Below, piece after piece: positions 15,256 through 23,336 of a stretch of 36,910 nt of DNA. Each line of letters begins with the position of its first letter. Within the stretch, counting starts at the first letter, position 1. The position numbers and the translations under genes are program-made. A model generated the notes under the pieces. That model was not told the origin of the DNA. It made no database searches and was given only the letters and a program-made list of their open reading frames with translations. Origin of the DNA: Patescibacteria group bacterium (GTDB taxonomy: Bacteria > Patescibacteriota > Patescibacteriia > UM-FILTER-42-10). Location of the stretch: NCBI GenBank assembly GCA_018825385.1, contig JAHJEX010000079.1:1-36910 (forward strand), written 5' to 3'.

Positions 15256-17244
15256 TTATTCGTTTGAATTTGTATTTATATTACTGTTAACAATTTCCAA
15301 TTCCTCCACAACAACTCCCCTGCCCCTTGCTGCAACATCGTTTTCAAGATCAGTCGTGATAACACGGTCGTCCACTTCTAAATCAAATCCTGTAAAGTTA
15401 TCACGTCCACTCAAAATACTTTCTTGTGTAAGTACTACTAGTCTTCCCACGTATTGCGATGTAGGTGTTATGGTTACATCAAATGTTGCTTCAGCAATCG
15501 GCAATAGTGTTCCAGAATTAGCTGGCAAATTTTGTATTTTCCATGTTATCGTACGAGTTGCTCTGTCAAAATTCACCTTAGTGTTAGAGCTTCCAGTAGA
15601 ATTCCCGTTCCAACTTACATCTTTAGGTAAAACAGTGGAAATCTCTACATTTTTTAGATCATTATACAAATTAGATACTGACCAAAAAACTCTATAAGTG
15701 GTAGCTTCTCCTACTATTGGCGGAAGTGGTCCAGACCCCAGTTTTTCAAATTCGTCTGAATAATAGCGAGCTTCGGCCTGTAGATTAACCTTACTATTCA
15801 TTTTGACTGTAATATGATTACTTTCGCTCATTGTCTCAAAGTTACCCGTATCTTCTGCTTCAAGGGAATTTACTTTAACAAAAGTATCTATTGAAAAATT
15901 ATTGTCAGTAGATTTCTGTGGGGAAAGTGAAGTAACAATTGGAATAGTAACAGCAAAACTACCTTCTGCTCTCGGGACAATAGATGCGAGTTCTTCCATT
16001 TCTTCAGCACTCCATGTGATTGTTTTTAGTTCCTCATCAATAACACCACTACTTGCGTCTTCGATAGAAGAGAAATCTAGAATTTGCGTATCTGAATCAA
16101 ATTGAGCCTGAAGTACAACGTTCTCTAGTTTTAGATCACTTACATTCTGATAAGCTACCTTATATTCTAAAATATCACCCAGATTAACTGAATGCTCTTG
16201 ATTATATCCATCAACCGTAAGTTGGAGGTTTAATTCTGGTTTAACTAGAAAGATAATTGCTGATTTTTCATTCTGTAGACGAAATTCACCATTGTTCATA
16301 ACCAACCCCAGCTGCATTTTTATTTCTTGAGAGTCCCCTGGGTCACCTTTGAAAACACCATTTAGCGTAATTAGTTCTTCCCCTTTGGTCTTTAACTCTT
16401 TAAAAAACCATGTTTTTTTGTCGTCCATTACTTCTGGATCAGAACTTTTGAGCAAAAAGTCATCCGGATAGGTTGCGATCACTTTTACATTTGACAGATC
16501 AATTTCTGAATTATTTTTAACAGTGATTTTCATTTCAGTGTCTTGTCCACTTACTATTCTAAGCGGTGTTTCTAATGCTAGATCGAATATTGACGACGTT
16601 ATTTCTAAAGAATGTGATATTTTTTCTTTAAATGTTGAACTAAAATTCGAGGGTGTATAGTCCATTGTAGCCTGAAATGTTTTGGTTTCATCTATCTCAC
16701 CGATAACTTGACCATAGATTTTGACTCTCCCACCCGCTCCACTAGGTATGCTCTTCAATTTCCAAAAAGTATGTGATTCATTTGCAGATTCCGGTTCAGA
16801 GCGGGAAAAGTAAAATCCTTCGGGATAAAGCAAGGTGATATCTGCTTCGCTGATGGCAACATTTTCTTTGTTCAAATAAGTAATTTCAAATTCCACTTCT
16901 TCTCCAGACGCAACCTCCTTTGGCGCAGTGATTGTCAATTGAATACTATTATCTCCATTACTCAGTCCCCGGTTAAACATAAAAAAACCAGCGACACTTG
17001 CCACAGCCAGCATAAACAGGAAGGCAATAATGAAGTATCCTAAAAGCTTTTTTTTGGTAAGCTTCTTGCGGTCCAATTTGGTCATATCAACTTCCTTGTG
17101 CTGATCATCTTGATATATTGAAGTAATTGTTTCAAATCCGTCCTCGGTAGTATCTTTTTTAGTATTGCCCTTTTTTGTCAGCTTTTTCGGATTATTCTTG
17201 TTTGAAGATTGAGTAGAAGTTTTTTTTGATTTTTGTTCTACCAT
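15256..17244 (-). CDS. Membrane-anchored surface protein with DUF11-like repeats
   Basis: 662 residues. Residues 1-67 are Lys/Thr/Asn-rich and cytoplasmic; 68-90 form the single membrane segment; the rest is extracellular. The outer part has about four to five beta-sandwich repeats of roughly 110-130 residues. Each starts like SGEEVEFEITYLNKENVAI and carries a V..YP.GF / W.LK..P..... pattern, as in DUF11 / conserved-repeat domains of bacterial surface proteins. The end is Asn/Ser-rich. It is the last gene after ileS and recO, 11 nt past the recO stop. The design (basic tail, one anchor, long beta outer part) matches the Kelch-like protein at the left edge of the window. Confidence 0.8.
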   Translation of the reverse strand: MVEQKSKKTSTQSSNKNNPKKLTKKGNTKKDTTEDGFETITSIYQDDQHKEVDMTKLDRKKLTKKKLLGYFIIAFLFMLAVASVAGFFMFNRGLSNGDNSIQLTITAPKEVASGEEVEFEITYLNKENVAISEADITLLYPEGFYFSRSEPESANESHTFWKLKSIPSGAGGRVKIYGQVIGEIDETKTFQATMDYTPSNFSSTFKEKISHSLEITSSIFDLALETPLRIVSGQDTEMKITVKNNSEIDLSNVKVIATYPDDFLLKSSDPEVMDDKKTWFFKELKTKGEELITLNGVFKGDPGDSQEIKMQLGLVMNNGEFRLQNEKSAIIFLVKPELNLQLTVDGYNQEHSVNLGDILEYKVAYQNVSDLKLENVVLQAQFDSDTQILDFSSIEDASSGVIDEELKTITWSAEEMEELASIVPRAEGSFAVTIPIVTSLSPQKSTDNNFSIDTFVKVNSLEAEDTGNFETMSESNHITVKMNSKVNLQAEARYYSDEFEKLGSGPLPPIVGEATTYRVFWSVSNLYNDLKNVEISTVLPKDVSWNGNSTGSSNTKVNFDRATRTITWKIQNLPANSGTLLPIAEATFDVTITPTSQYVGRLVVLTQESILSGRDNFTGFDLEVDDRVITTDLENDVAARGRGVVVEELEIVNSNINTNSNE

Positions 17245-17255
17245 AACAAATTAAA

Positions 17256-18035
17256 TTATTTGGATAAAAACACTGAAAGAAAAGAATAGGAATACATTTC
17301 TCTCTCACCAATCGTCAATATAAATGCATTTACAATTCTTCTGACCTCATTAAATATTCTGGGATTGAGGTTTTTGAGTTTAATTGTAGCAAGTGTTTTT
17401 TGATTCATTAACCGTAACACCTTTAGGGCTGTAGAAGAAACCGAATACAGTGATTCTTCTTTGCTTCTGCACAGCGGACAGACAGTACCTAAATGCCGCT
17501 CACTTATAAAGTTCTTTTCTTCCTTTAAATTCTTCTTGCAATAGAAGCAGGTGTTGAAAGATGGAGCTAGTCCTTGTGAGGAACAAAGTTTTAGAATATA
17601 TGAAAGGGCTATCAGTATTTGGTCCTGGATATTGGCGTTACTACTATTTCTTTTTAGGTACTGCTCAATAGAATAATACGTTTCTGCTAAAATCTGAAAC
17701 ACTTTCAGATCTGGTTGATTGCCATGAATAATGCGGTCAACTGCCTCGTTAAAATATACTAACAGTGCAATGCTTTCTATGTTCGATTTTAGGTATGGAA
17801 AGTTTTCCACCAGCTTTGTTCCTGCAATTCTATCTTGTATCTTTCCCCGTGCAACCATAATATCAACTACACCAAATGGTTCTAAATGACCAGCCATTTT
17901 ACTTCCAATCCTTTTCACCCCTTTTGCAATTAGATCAACTTTTCCCTTTTCTTTTGTAAATATTGTTAAAAGCCGGTCATACTCTCTACCGTCCCTTCTT
18001 TTCAATACAATAGCTTCAGAACGATAAGTAGCCAT
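17256..18035 (-). CDS. recO: DNA repair protein RecO
   Basis: 259 residues from ATG 18035. The frame is open to 18053, but AGGAGG ending 8 nt before ATG 18035 decides the start. RecO binds SSB and RecR and loads RecA on gapped DNA. The N-terminal OB-fold begins YRSEAIVLKRRDGREYDRLLTIFTKEKG, typical of the family. The C-terminal part holds a four-Cys zinc site, CFYCKKN and CPLC. It overlaps the end of ileS region by design: the Shine-Dalgarno lies inside the last ileS codons, so translation is coupled. Confidence 0.94.
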   Translation of the reverse strand: MATYRSEAIVLKRRDGREYDRLLTIFTKEKGKVDLIAKGVKRIGSKMAGHLEPFGVVDIMVARGKIQDRIAGTKLVENFPYLKSNIESIALLVYFNEAVDRIIHGNQPDLKVFQILAETYYSIEQYLKRNSSNANIQDQILIALSYILKLCSSQGLAPSFNTCFYCKKNLKEEKNFISERHLGTVCPLCRSKEESLYSVSSTALKVLRLMNQKTLATIKLKNLNPRIFNEVRRIVNAFILTIGEREMYSYSFLSVFLSK

Positions 18036-18036
18036 T

Positions 18037-20991
18037 TTATTCCTCCTCCTCAATACCTATCGTTATCCGTTTGCCATTAACATTCACCTCTTTTTCAAAT
18101 TTGGCCTTTCTTTTTCTGTTATATGCTTGGACTGAATTTGCAATAGTTTCCTTTAGTAAAGAATCTTCAAAGAATTCAAAAAACTTCATAAGATATTCAC
18201 TATCGGTTTTATAATAAATAGCTATGCTGTCTTTAATTGTTAGGCCCGCTTTCTTTCTTAGGCTATTGATCTGTCTTACTATTTCTCTCAGAATCCCTTC
18301 TTCAACCAGCTCATCAGTTAGAGTTGTGTCCAGTGCTATCTTAATTTCACTTTCATCTTTTTTGATCCAATCTATGCCCTGGGGTAAATCTCCCATTTTT
18401 TTCAAATGAACTTTGGTAACTTCTTTCACGTTAAGTTCGGCTTTAAGAATATCTGAGAATTCCTCCTTAAAATCAGATGCAATAACCAATTGGCTAAGTG
18501 GCTGTCTAACTTTTATTTTTGCTTCTGCACGAGCCGCGTGAGCCAATTCAGCAATATCTCTCAAACGATTCATTTCTTCGATAAGCCCTTGATCAACCGG
18601 AGATTTGTCTTCTTTTGGCCAATCTTCCAGATGCACTGACTCTTTCCAGTCGTCTTTATACTTTCCCAGAACTGACTTTAATTCTTGATATAGAGTTTCA
18701 GCAATAAATGGCATAAACGGCGCTAAAACTTTTGTAAGAGTTATAAGAACTCCAGCAAGGGTTTCTAAGGATGCCATGCGGTCTTCAGAATCTTTTGGCT
18801 GTTTGAATCGATCCCTGGATCTGCGAATATACCACGTAGAAAGGTCCTGGATAAAACTTTCAATTTTTCTTCCTGCTTCTGTAATTTGATAATTGTCCAG
18901 TAACTCAGTTATATTTTCCACCAATCCATGCATTTTTGCTATTATCCAATGGTCCATCAAATGTTTAGAAACAATACTGTTCTTTGGCATTCCATCTTTT
19001 GCAAACGTTTTGAAGAATACAAAAACGTTCCATAAAATCAGCAATTGCTTTTTTACTACTTCGTTTACACCTGCTTCATCAAAATTCTTTGATTCACCAG
19101 GCTGGTTCATAGTATATAAATGCCACCGTAAGGCATCAGCGCCGTATTGATCAACAACATCCCAGAGGTTCACTACATTGCCCTTTGATTTACTCATTTT
19201 TTGACCTTTTTTGTCCAGAATATGTCCTAAGCAAATAACGTTTTTATATGGTGTGCCTTTTTCTAGCAGTGTGGCTATTGCTAATAATGTATAAAACCAT
19301 CCTCTGGTCTGATCAATCGCTTCAGAGATATAGTCAGCAGGATATGCTTCATGGGCATCTATATTTTTTTTGTTCTCAAAAGGATAATGCCACTGTGCAT
19401 ACGGCATCGAGCCAGAATCAAACCAGGTGTCCAATACTTCAGGTGATCGTTTCATTACACCTTTACATTTTTTACAAGAAAAAGTGACTTTATCAATATA
19501 CGGACGATGTGGATCAAATGATTTTGGCAATTTCTTGCCATAATGTTGTTCTAATTCCTTATACGAACCTATACAAACCCTTTCTTCACATTTATCACAT
19601 TCCCAAATTGGTAATGGCGTCCCCCAGTAACGTTCTCTGGAAAGTGCCCAATCTTTAACATCATTGATCCATTCTCCAAAGCGTCCCTCTTTTATGTGAT
19701 TTGGTACCCAATTAATATCCTGATTGTTTTTTATCAACTTTTCCCTTACAGCAGTCACTTTGATAAACCATGAGTCCTTCGCATAATAAAGCAATGGGGT
19801 GTTACAGCGCCAACAAAATGGGTATGTATGCTTTATAGTATCCGCCCAATACAGTAATGTGCGATCTTTAAGATCAGATACAATTCTAGGGTCAGCAGTC
19901 TTTACAAATAATCCCGCAAATGACCCGGCTTCTTTAGTAAACTTCCCTTCCAAATCAATCAAATGGTGTTTTGGTAGTTTATATTCTGTTCCCAATTCAA
20001 AGTCATCAACACCATACATCACAGCTGTATGCACAATTCCTGTACCGTCTTCTATTGAAACAAAGCCGGCTGATAATACGTAATGTGATTTTTCTTTATG
20101 TTTTGTAAAATTATAAAGAGGCTCATACTCCATGTCCACCAGATCTTTCCCCTTTAGTTTTTTTATTACTTTATACTTTCCTCGCAACACTTCCAGACGA
20201 GCCTCAGCCAAAATAAGTATTTGTTTTTTATGCTCAACTTTTACGTAGCTAATCTTTTTGCCAACCGCCAATGCAACATTTGAAGGCAGTGTCCATGGAG
20301 TAGTAGTCCAGACTAGAAAATATTCATCCTTTTTTGTTCCTTTAACCTTGAACTTTATATAAACAGATGGATCTTCGGTGTCTTCTTTATACCCTTGGGC
20401 AAGTTCATGGGAAGAAAGAGATGTTCCACAACGTGAACAGTACGGTAAAACTTTATAATCACGATAGAGCAAATCTTTGTCCCAGATTTGTTTGATAATC
20501 CACCAGAGAGTTTCCATATAGTCATTATCATAAGTTACGTATGGATTCTCCAAATCAACCCAGAAAGCGATTCTCTCTGTCATTTTTTCCCATTCGTCCT
20601 TATATTCCCAAACGCTTTCTTTACATTTTTTGTTGAATTTTTCTATTCCATACTTTTCAATATCAGGCTTTCCAGAAATACCAAGTTTTTTTTCAATTTC
20701 TAACTCCACTGGAAGTCCTTGTGTGTCCCAACCGGCCTTACGATTTACTCGAAAACCCTGCATGGTCTTGTACCGCGGAATTAAGTCCTTGAAAGCTCTT
20801 GCAAGCACATGGTGAATGCCTGGTCTTCCATTGGCGGTCGGTGGTCCTTCATAAAAAATGAACTCCTTTTTGTCATTCTTCTCTACACTTTTCCTGAAGA
20901 TGTCATTTTTTTTCCAATACGAAAGAATCTCCTCTTCAAGTTTAGGGAAATTCACTCCAGTAAACTTTCGTTTTTGGTTATTTTTATCCAT
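18037..20991 (-). CDS. ileS: Isoleucyl-tRNA synthetase, eukaryote-like type
   Basis: 984 residues; class Ia synthetase that charges tRNA-Ile. HIGH motif is GIHH (58-61) after PPTANGRP, and KMSKS is at about residue 600. The CP1 editing domain (about 190-400) and anticodon-binding domain are complete. The sequence around EGPPTANGRPGIHHVLARAFKD and the C-terminal extension are closer to the eukaryotic/archaeal-type (type 2) bacterial IleS than to the E. coli type; this is judged by eye. The promoter at 21013-21041 predicts a leader of about 15 nt, so no T-box leader is present. Confidence 0.97.
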   Translation of the reverse strand: MDKNNQKRKFTGVNFPKLEEEILSYWKKNDIFRKSVEKNDKKEFIFYEGPPTANGRPGIHHVLARAFKDLIPRYKTMQGFRVNRKAGWDTQGLPVELEIEKKLGISGKPDIEKYGIEKFNKKCKESVWEYKDEWEKMTERIAFWVDLENPYVTYDNDYMETLWWIIKQIWDKDLLYRDYKVLPYCSRCGTSLSSHELAQGYKEDTEDPSVYIKFKVKGTKKDEYFLVWTTTPWTLPSNVALAVGKKISYVKVEHKKQILILAEARLEVLRGKYKVIKKLKGKDLVDMEYEPLYNFTKHKEKSHYVLSAGFVSIEDGTGIVHTAVMYGVDDFELGTEYKLPKHHLIDLEGKFTKEAGSFAGLFVKTADPRIVSDLKDRTLLYWADTIKHTYPFCWRCNTPLLYYAKDSWFIKVTAVREKLIKNNQDINWVPNHIKEGRFGEWINDVKDWALSRERYWGTPLPIWECDKCEERVCIGSYKELEQHYGKKLPKSFDPHRPYIDKVTFSCKKCKGVMKRSPEVLDTWFDSGSMPYAQWHYPFENKKNIDAHEAYPADYISEAIDQTRGWFYTLLAIATLLEKGTPYKNVICLGHILDKKGQKMSKSKGNVVNLWDVVDQYGADALRWHLYTMNQPGESKNFDEAGVNEVVKKQLLILWNVFVFFKTFAKDGMPKNSIVSKHLMDHWIIAKMHGLVENITELLDNYQITEAGRKIESFIQDLSTWYIRRSRDRFKQPKDSEDRMASLETLAGVLITLTKVLAPFMPFIAETLYQELKSVLGKYKDDWKESVHLEDWPKEDKSPVDQGLIEEMNRLRDIAELAHAARAEAKIKVRQPLSQLVIASDFKEEFSDILKAELNVKEVTKVHLKKMGDLPQGIDWIKKDESEIKIALDTTLTDELVEEGILREIVRQINSLRKKAGLTIKDSIAIYYKTDSEYLMKFFEFFEDSLLKETIANSVQAYNRKRKAKFEKEVNVNGKRITIGIEEEE

Positions 20992-21012
20992 ATAGTATTT
21001 GTGAATATGTAT

Positions 21013-21041
21013 ATTATAGGAGAAAAACCGACCTTTGACAA
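21013..21041 (-). promoter_or_regulatory. Promoter of ileS
   Basis: Minus-strand TTGTCA (21041-21036), 17-nt spacer, TATAAT (21018-21013). Its -35 box overlaps the plus-strand TTGACA of the next gene. Confidence 0.8.
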
Positions 21042-21068
21042 CATGTATTGCTATTGCTATGTTATAAT
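21035..21068 (+). promoter_or_regulatory. Promoter of the GC-rich orphan gene
   Basis: TTGACA (21035-21040). At 17 nt spacing lies TATGTT (21058-21063). A perfect TATAAT (21063-21068) overlaps it but is 22 nt from the -35 box. Confidence 0.6.
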
Positions 21069-21145
21069 ACTTATGAGGTATGAGATTCCTGTACAGAAAG
21101 GAGATATCTGCTCATAGTCTGAGTCAAACACTTAGGATAAATCCA

Positions 21146-21568
21146 ATGATTGGAGCAAAAAGCGTGACGACTCACGAGCAGTTAAAAAAACAGCTTCGAG
21201 CTGCAGCAAGGGTATGTATGGAACAGGGATGTTCTATCGACCATCTAGACCTTCCATGGTTCATTCAACTTGGCGACGGAATCGTCGCGCGCCGTAATTC
21301 TAATTCCTTCACTGCCCGCCCTTACTTCCACCTTTACCGGGAAGGGAGAATGTTCGCAAACCTCGTGCTACCGAGCATTACAGACTACCCCGGCACACCG
21401 TGGGAGTTGCAGGTGCTAGACACATATATGTTGGCAGGTGGTCGTCAGTTGGCAGGCACCCTCCTCGCTATGCCTGAGATCAAAGAATCACAAATTGACA
21501 TCGTTGAATTCGATATACAGGACAAGCAACGTCCGATCCACGAATTCACCTTTGATATTCTTGTATAG
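21146..21568 (+). CDS. Orphan protein of unknown function, GC-richer than neighbours
   Basis: 140 residues from ATG 21146, chosen because AGGA lies 8 nt upstream; the frame is open to ATG 21080. No family recognised. The protein is soluble, without signal or membrane segments, and looks like a mixed alpha/beta fold: an N-terminal helix (THEQLKKQLRAAARVCMEQG), then strands with FIQLGDGIVARR and PYFHLYREGRMFANLV. Codons are richer in G and C than those of ileS and argS on either side, which suggests a different origin. It stands alone between two minus-strand operons, with its own promoter and terminator. Confidence 0.7.
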   Translation: MIGAKSVTTHEQLKKQLRAAARVCMEQGCSIDHLDLPWFIQLGDGIVARRNSNSFTARPYFHLYREGRMFANLVLPSITDYPGTPWELQVLDTYMLAGGRQLAGTLLAMPEIKESQIDIVEFDIQDKQRPIHEFTFDILV

Positions 21569-21571
21569 CAC

Positions 21572-21600
21572 ACCGTACTCTCGAAAAGTACGGTTTTTTT
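21572..21600 (+). terminator. Intrinsic terminator of the orphan gene
   Basis: ACCGTACT (21572-21579) / AGTACGGT (21587-21594), 7-nt loop, then a T tract to 21601. It begins 4 nt after the stop codon. Confidence 0.85.
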
Positions 21601-21613
21601 TGCAAAAAAAATA

Positions 21614-21775
21614 GGCCGGGAGAACTAGAGCTGGCCTTGATCAATGAGCGTGAATTCGCCCCACCCGAATTCACATCCTTCAACGCCAGTACAGCCACCC
21701 GGCCGTTGGTCCGATGGAAGGTGAGAAGGAAATCTTACCCCAGAGAACCAGGACTAATAGTATATTAGCTTTTTT
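21614..21775. other. Strongly folded intergenic element, possible small RNA or complex terminator
   Basis: Nested pairing: GGCCGGG (21614-21620) with CCCGGCC (21698-21704); inside it CTGGC (21631-21635) with GCCAG (21685-21689); inside that a perfect 9-bp stem GTGAATTCG (21650-21658) / CGAATTCAC (21666-21674). A second part pairs TTGGTCC (21706-21712) with GGACTAA (21751-21757). This competes with a terminator-like hairpin CTAATA/TATTAG (21754-21759 / 21763-21768) followed by six T. On the minus strand the first part ends in an eight-T run, so it may also stop the argS operon. No known RNA family recognised. Confidence 0.5.
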
Positions 21776-22067
21776 ATTCTGTCAACAATTCACCTAATAA
21801 TGTCTTAATCTTATTTAAACTTAATGGAATGAATACTGTTTTATATGCATCTGTATGACCTTGAATCAATTCTACTTCTGATTTGCTTATTTTAAATTCC
21901 CTTCCCAATAGATCTATTAGTTCTTTATTCGCTTTTCCTTTTTCGGGAGCAGAATGCAATTTAATTTTCAAAAAATCGCCGAACACGCCGACGATCTTGC
22001 TTTCCTTTGACTTTGGTATAGCTTTAATAAAGATAATTGTTCCTGTCTCTAGTTCTTGGCACCACAT
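21774..22067 (-). CDS. DUF167 (YggU) family protein
   Basis: 97 residues. The family pattern is clear: FIKAIPKSKESKIVG, then LKIKLHSAPEKGKANKELIDLLGREFKISKSEVELIQGHT. DUF167 proteins are small alpha/beta proteins of unknown function found in bacteria, archaea and eukaryotes, often near cell-division or membrane genes. It begins one base after the glycosyltransferase stop, so it is the last gene of the argS-glycosyltransferase group. Its stop codon lies inside the T run of the plus-strand hairpin. Confidence 0.9.
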   Translation of the reverse strand: MWCQELETGTIIFIKAIPKSKESKIVGVFGDFLKIKLHSAPEKGKANKELIDLLGREFKISKSEVELIQGHTDAYKTVFIPLSLNKIKTLLGELLTE

Positions 22068-22068
22068 T

Positions 22069-23253
22069 CTATTTCTTTTTTTCTTTAACCTTCTTTTCCT
22101 TCTTCTTTCCTATATCCTGGTAAACTTTAATAGTCTCTTTTGCTGCTTTCGCCCAGGTAAATTTCTTGGCTTGGGAAATTCCTGCCTTGCTCATTTTTTC
22201 TCTCAGTCTTTTATTTGCCAGAACTTTTGCGAGCGCCTTTTCTATGTCCACTATCTTATTTGGGTCAATAAGTAAAGCAGCATCACCGGACACTTCGGGC
22301 ATTGATGACACTTTAGAAGTAATTACTGGGACCCCCATACTCATAGCTTCTGCAATTGGCAAGCCAAATCCCTCGTATAGCGTAGGGAATACAAAACAAG
22401 TTGCATTCTTCATTAAAGCTACCTTGTGCTCCTGAGAAACATAATTTAAAAACCGAATTTTATAGTTAAATTTCTGATCCTTTATAGTTTTAAATATTTC
22501 TTCGTATTTCCATCCTTTCTTCCCAGCAATTACTAAATCGTAATCCTTAAACTTCTTATAATTTTTCAATAATAATGAATTATACGCTTTAATCAATGCT
22601 ACAAGGTTTTTACGCGGCTCAATAGTACCAATAAAGAAAAGGTATTTCTCACCAATTTTGTATTTCCTCTGAATAATAGTCTTCGAAACAGATTTAGTTT
22701 TACCTATACTCTTTTGTGGTACTACACCTTCGTAAACAACCGATACCTTGTCAGAGGGAGTCTTAAAAAGTTTCATAATATCCCGCTTGGTTGCTTTTGA
22801 CACTGCTATTATTCTTACCGCTTTTTTTATACTTTTTGGTACCAGAATTTTAGTACTAAATGACTGACCAGAAGGAAACCAAGAAGGATGTCTATAAATT
22901 GCCAGATCATGAACTGTTAATACAATTTTCCCAGGATAAGTTAATGGACACGCATAAGCAGGTGCATGGAAAACATCAAGTTTGTCTTTTATAAGAACTG
23001 CTGAAATAAGCATATGCGAATAACTAAATGGCATGTATCTTTTATATTGAGAAAATGGAAAGAATTTGATTTGAACATTTTTCTGTTCAAACTCCTTGGT
23101 CTTGTTTGCCATTTTATAATCAAAATACAAAAAGTATTCGTTCTTCTTGTCAGTTTTCAAAATATTTTTGACCAAAAAGTAAGTGTAGTGTCCAACTCCA
23201 GCCACTTCACCCTTTTGATTTAATATATTTCTACAATCAATTCCTATTCTCAT
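22069..23253 (-). CDS. Glycosyltransferase family 4 (GT-B fold)
   Basis: 394 residues. GT4 enzymes transfer sugars from nucleotide donors to lipids or glycans, usually at the inner face of the membrane. Seen: the N-terminal GVGHYTYFLV acceptor loop, VHDLAIYRHPSWF, the domain-linking FIGTIEPRKNL, and the donor-binding EGFGLPIAEAMSMGVPVITS with two Glu residues in the EX7E pattern, then GDAALLIDP. The C-terminus is Lys-rich. Probably acts in cell-surface polysaccharide synthesis. It lies 83 nt downstream of argS and has a promoter of its own at 23265-23292. Confidence 0.92.
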   Translation of the reverse strand: MRIGIDCRNILNQKGEVAGVGHYTYFLVKNILKTDKKNEYFLYFDYKMANKTKEFEQKNVQIKFFPFSQYKRYMPFSYSHMLISAVLIKDKLDVFHAPAYACPLTYPGKIVLTVHDLAIYRHPSWFPSGQSFSTKILVPKSIKKAVRIIAVSKATKRDIMKLFKTPSDKVSVVYEGVVPQKSIGKTKSVSKTIIQRKYKIGEKYLFFIGTIEPRKNLVALIKAYNSLLLKNYKKFKDYDLVIAGKKGWKYEEIFKTIKDQKFNYKIRFLNYVSQEHKVALMKNATCFVFPTLYEGFGLPIAEAMSMGVPVITSKVSSMPEVSGDAALLIDPNKIVDIEKALAKVLANKRLREKMSKAGISQAKKFTWAKAAKETIKVYQDIGKKKEKKVKEKKK

Positions 23254-23264
23254 AAGTTTGGTAA

Positions 23265-23292
23265 TTTATAGTTCGTAACTAGTAATTTGCAA
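23265..23292 (-). promoter_or_regulatory. Promoter of the glycosyltransferase gene
   Basis: Minus-strand TTGCAA (23292-23287), 16-nt spacer, TATAAA (23270-23265); start near 23258, a leader of about 5 nt. Confidence 0.5.
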
Positions 23293-23336
23293 TATTCATT
23301 TTTCTTTTCGCCCTAATCACTAGTTACTAGTTAAAA

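Noticed and set aside
20992-21012. T-box or other riboswitch before ileS
   Set aside because: The promoter leaves a leader of only about 15 nt.
21614-21704. Integron attC site
   Set aside because: The nested stems suggested it, but no GTTRRRY/RYYYAAC pair is present at the proper places and no integrase gene is near.
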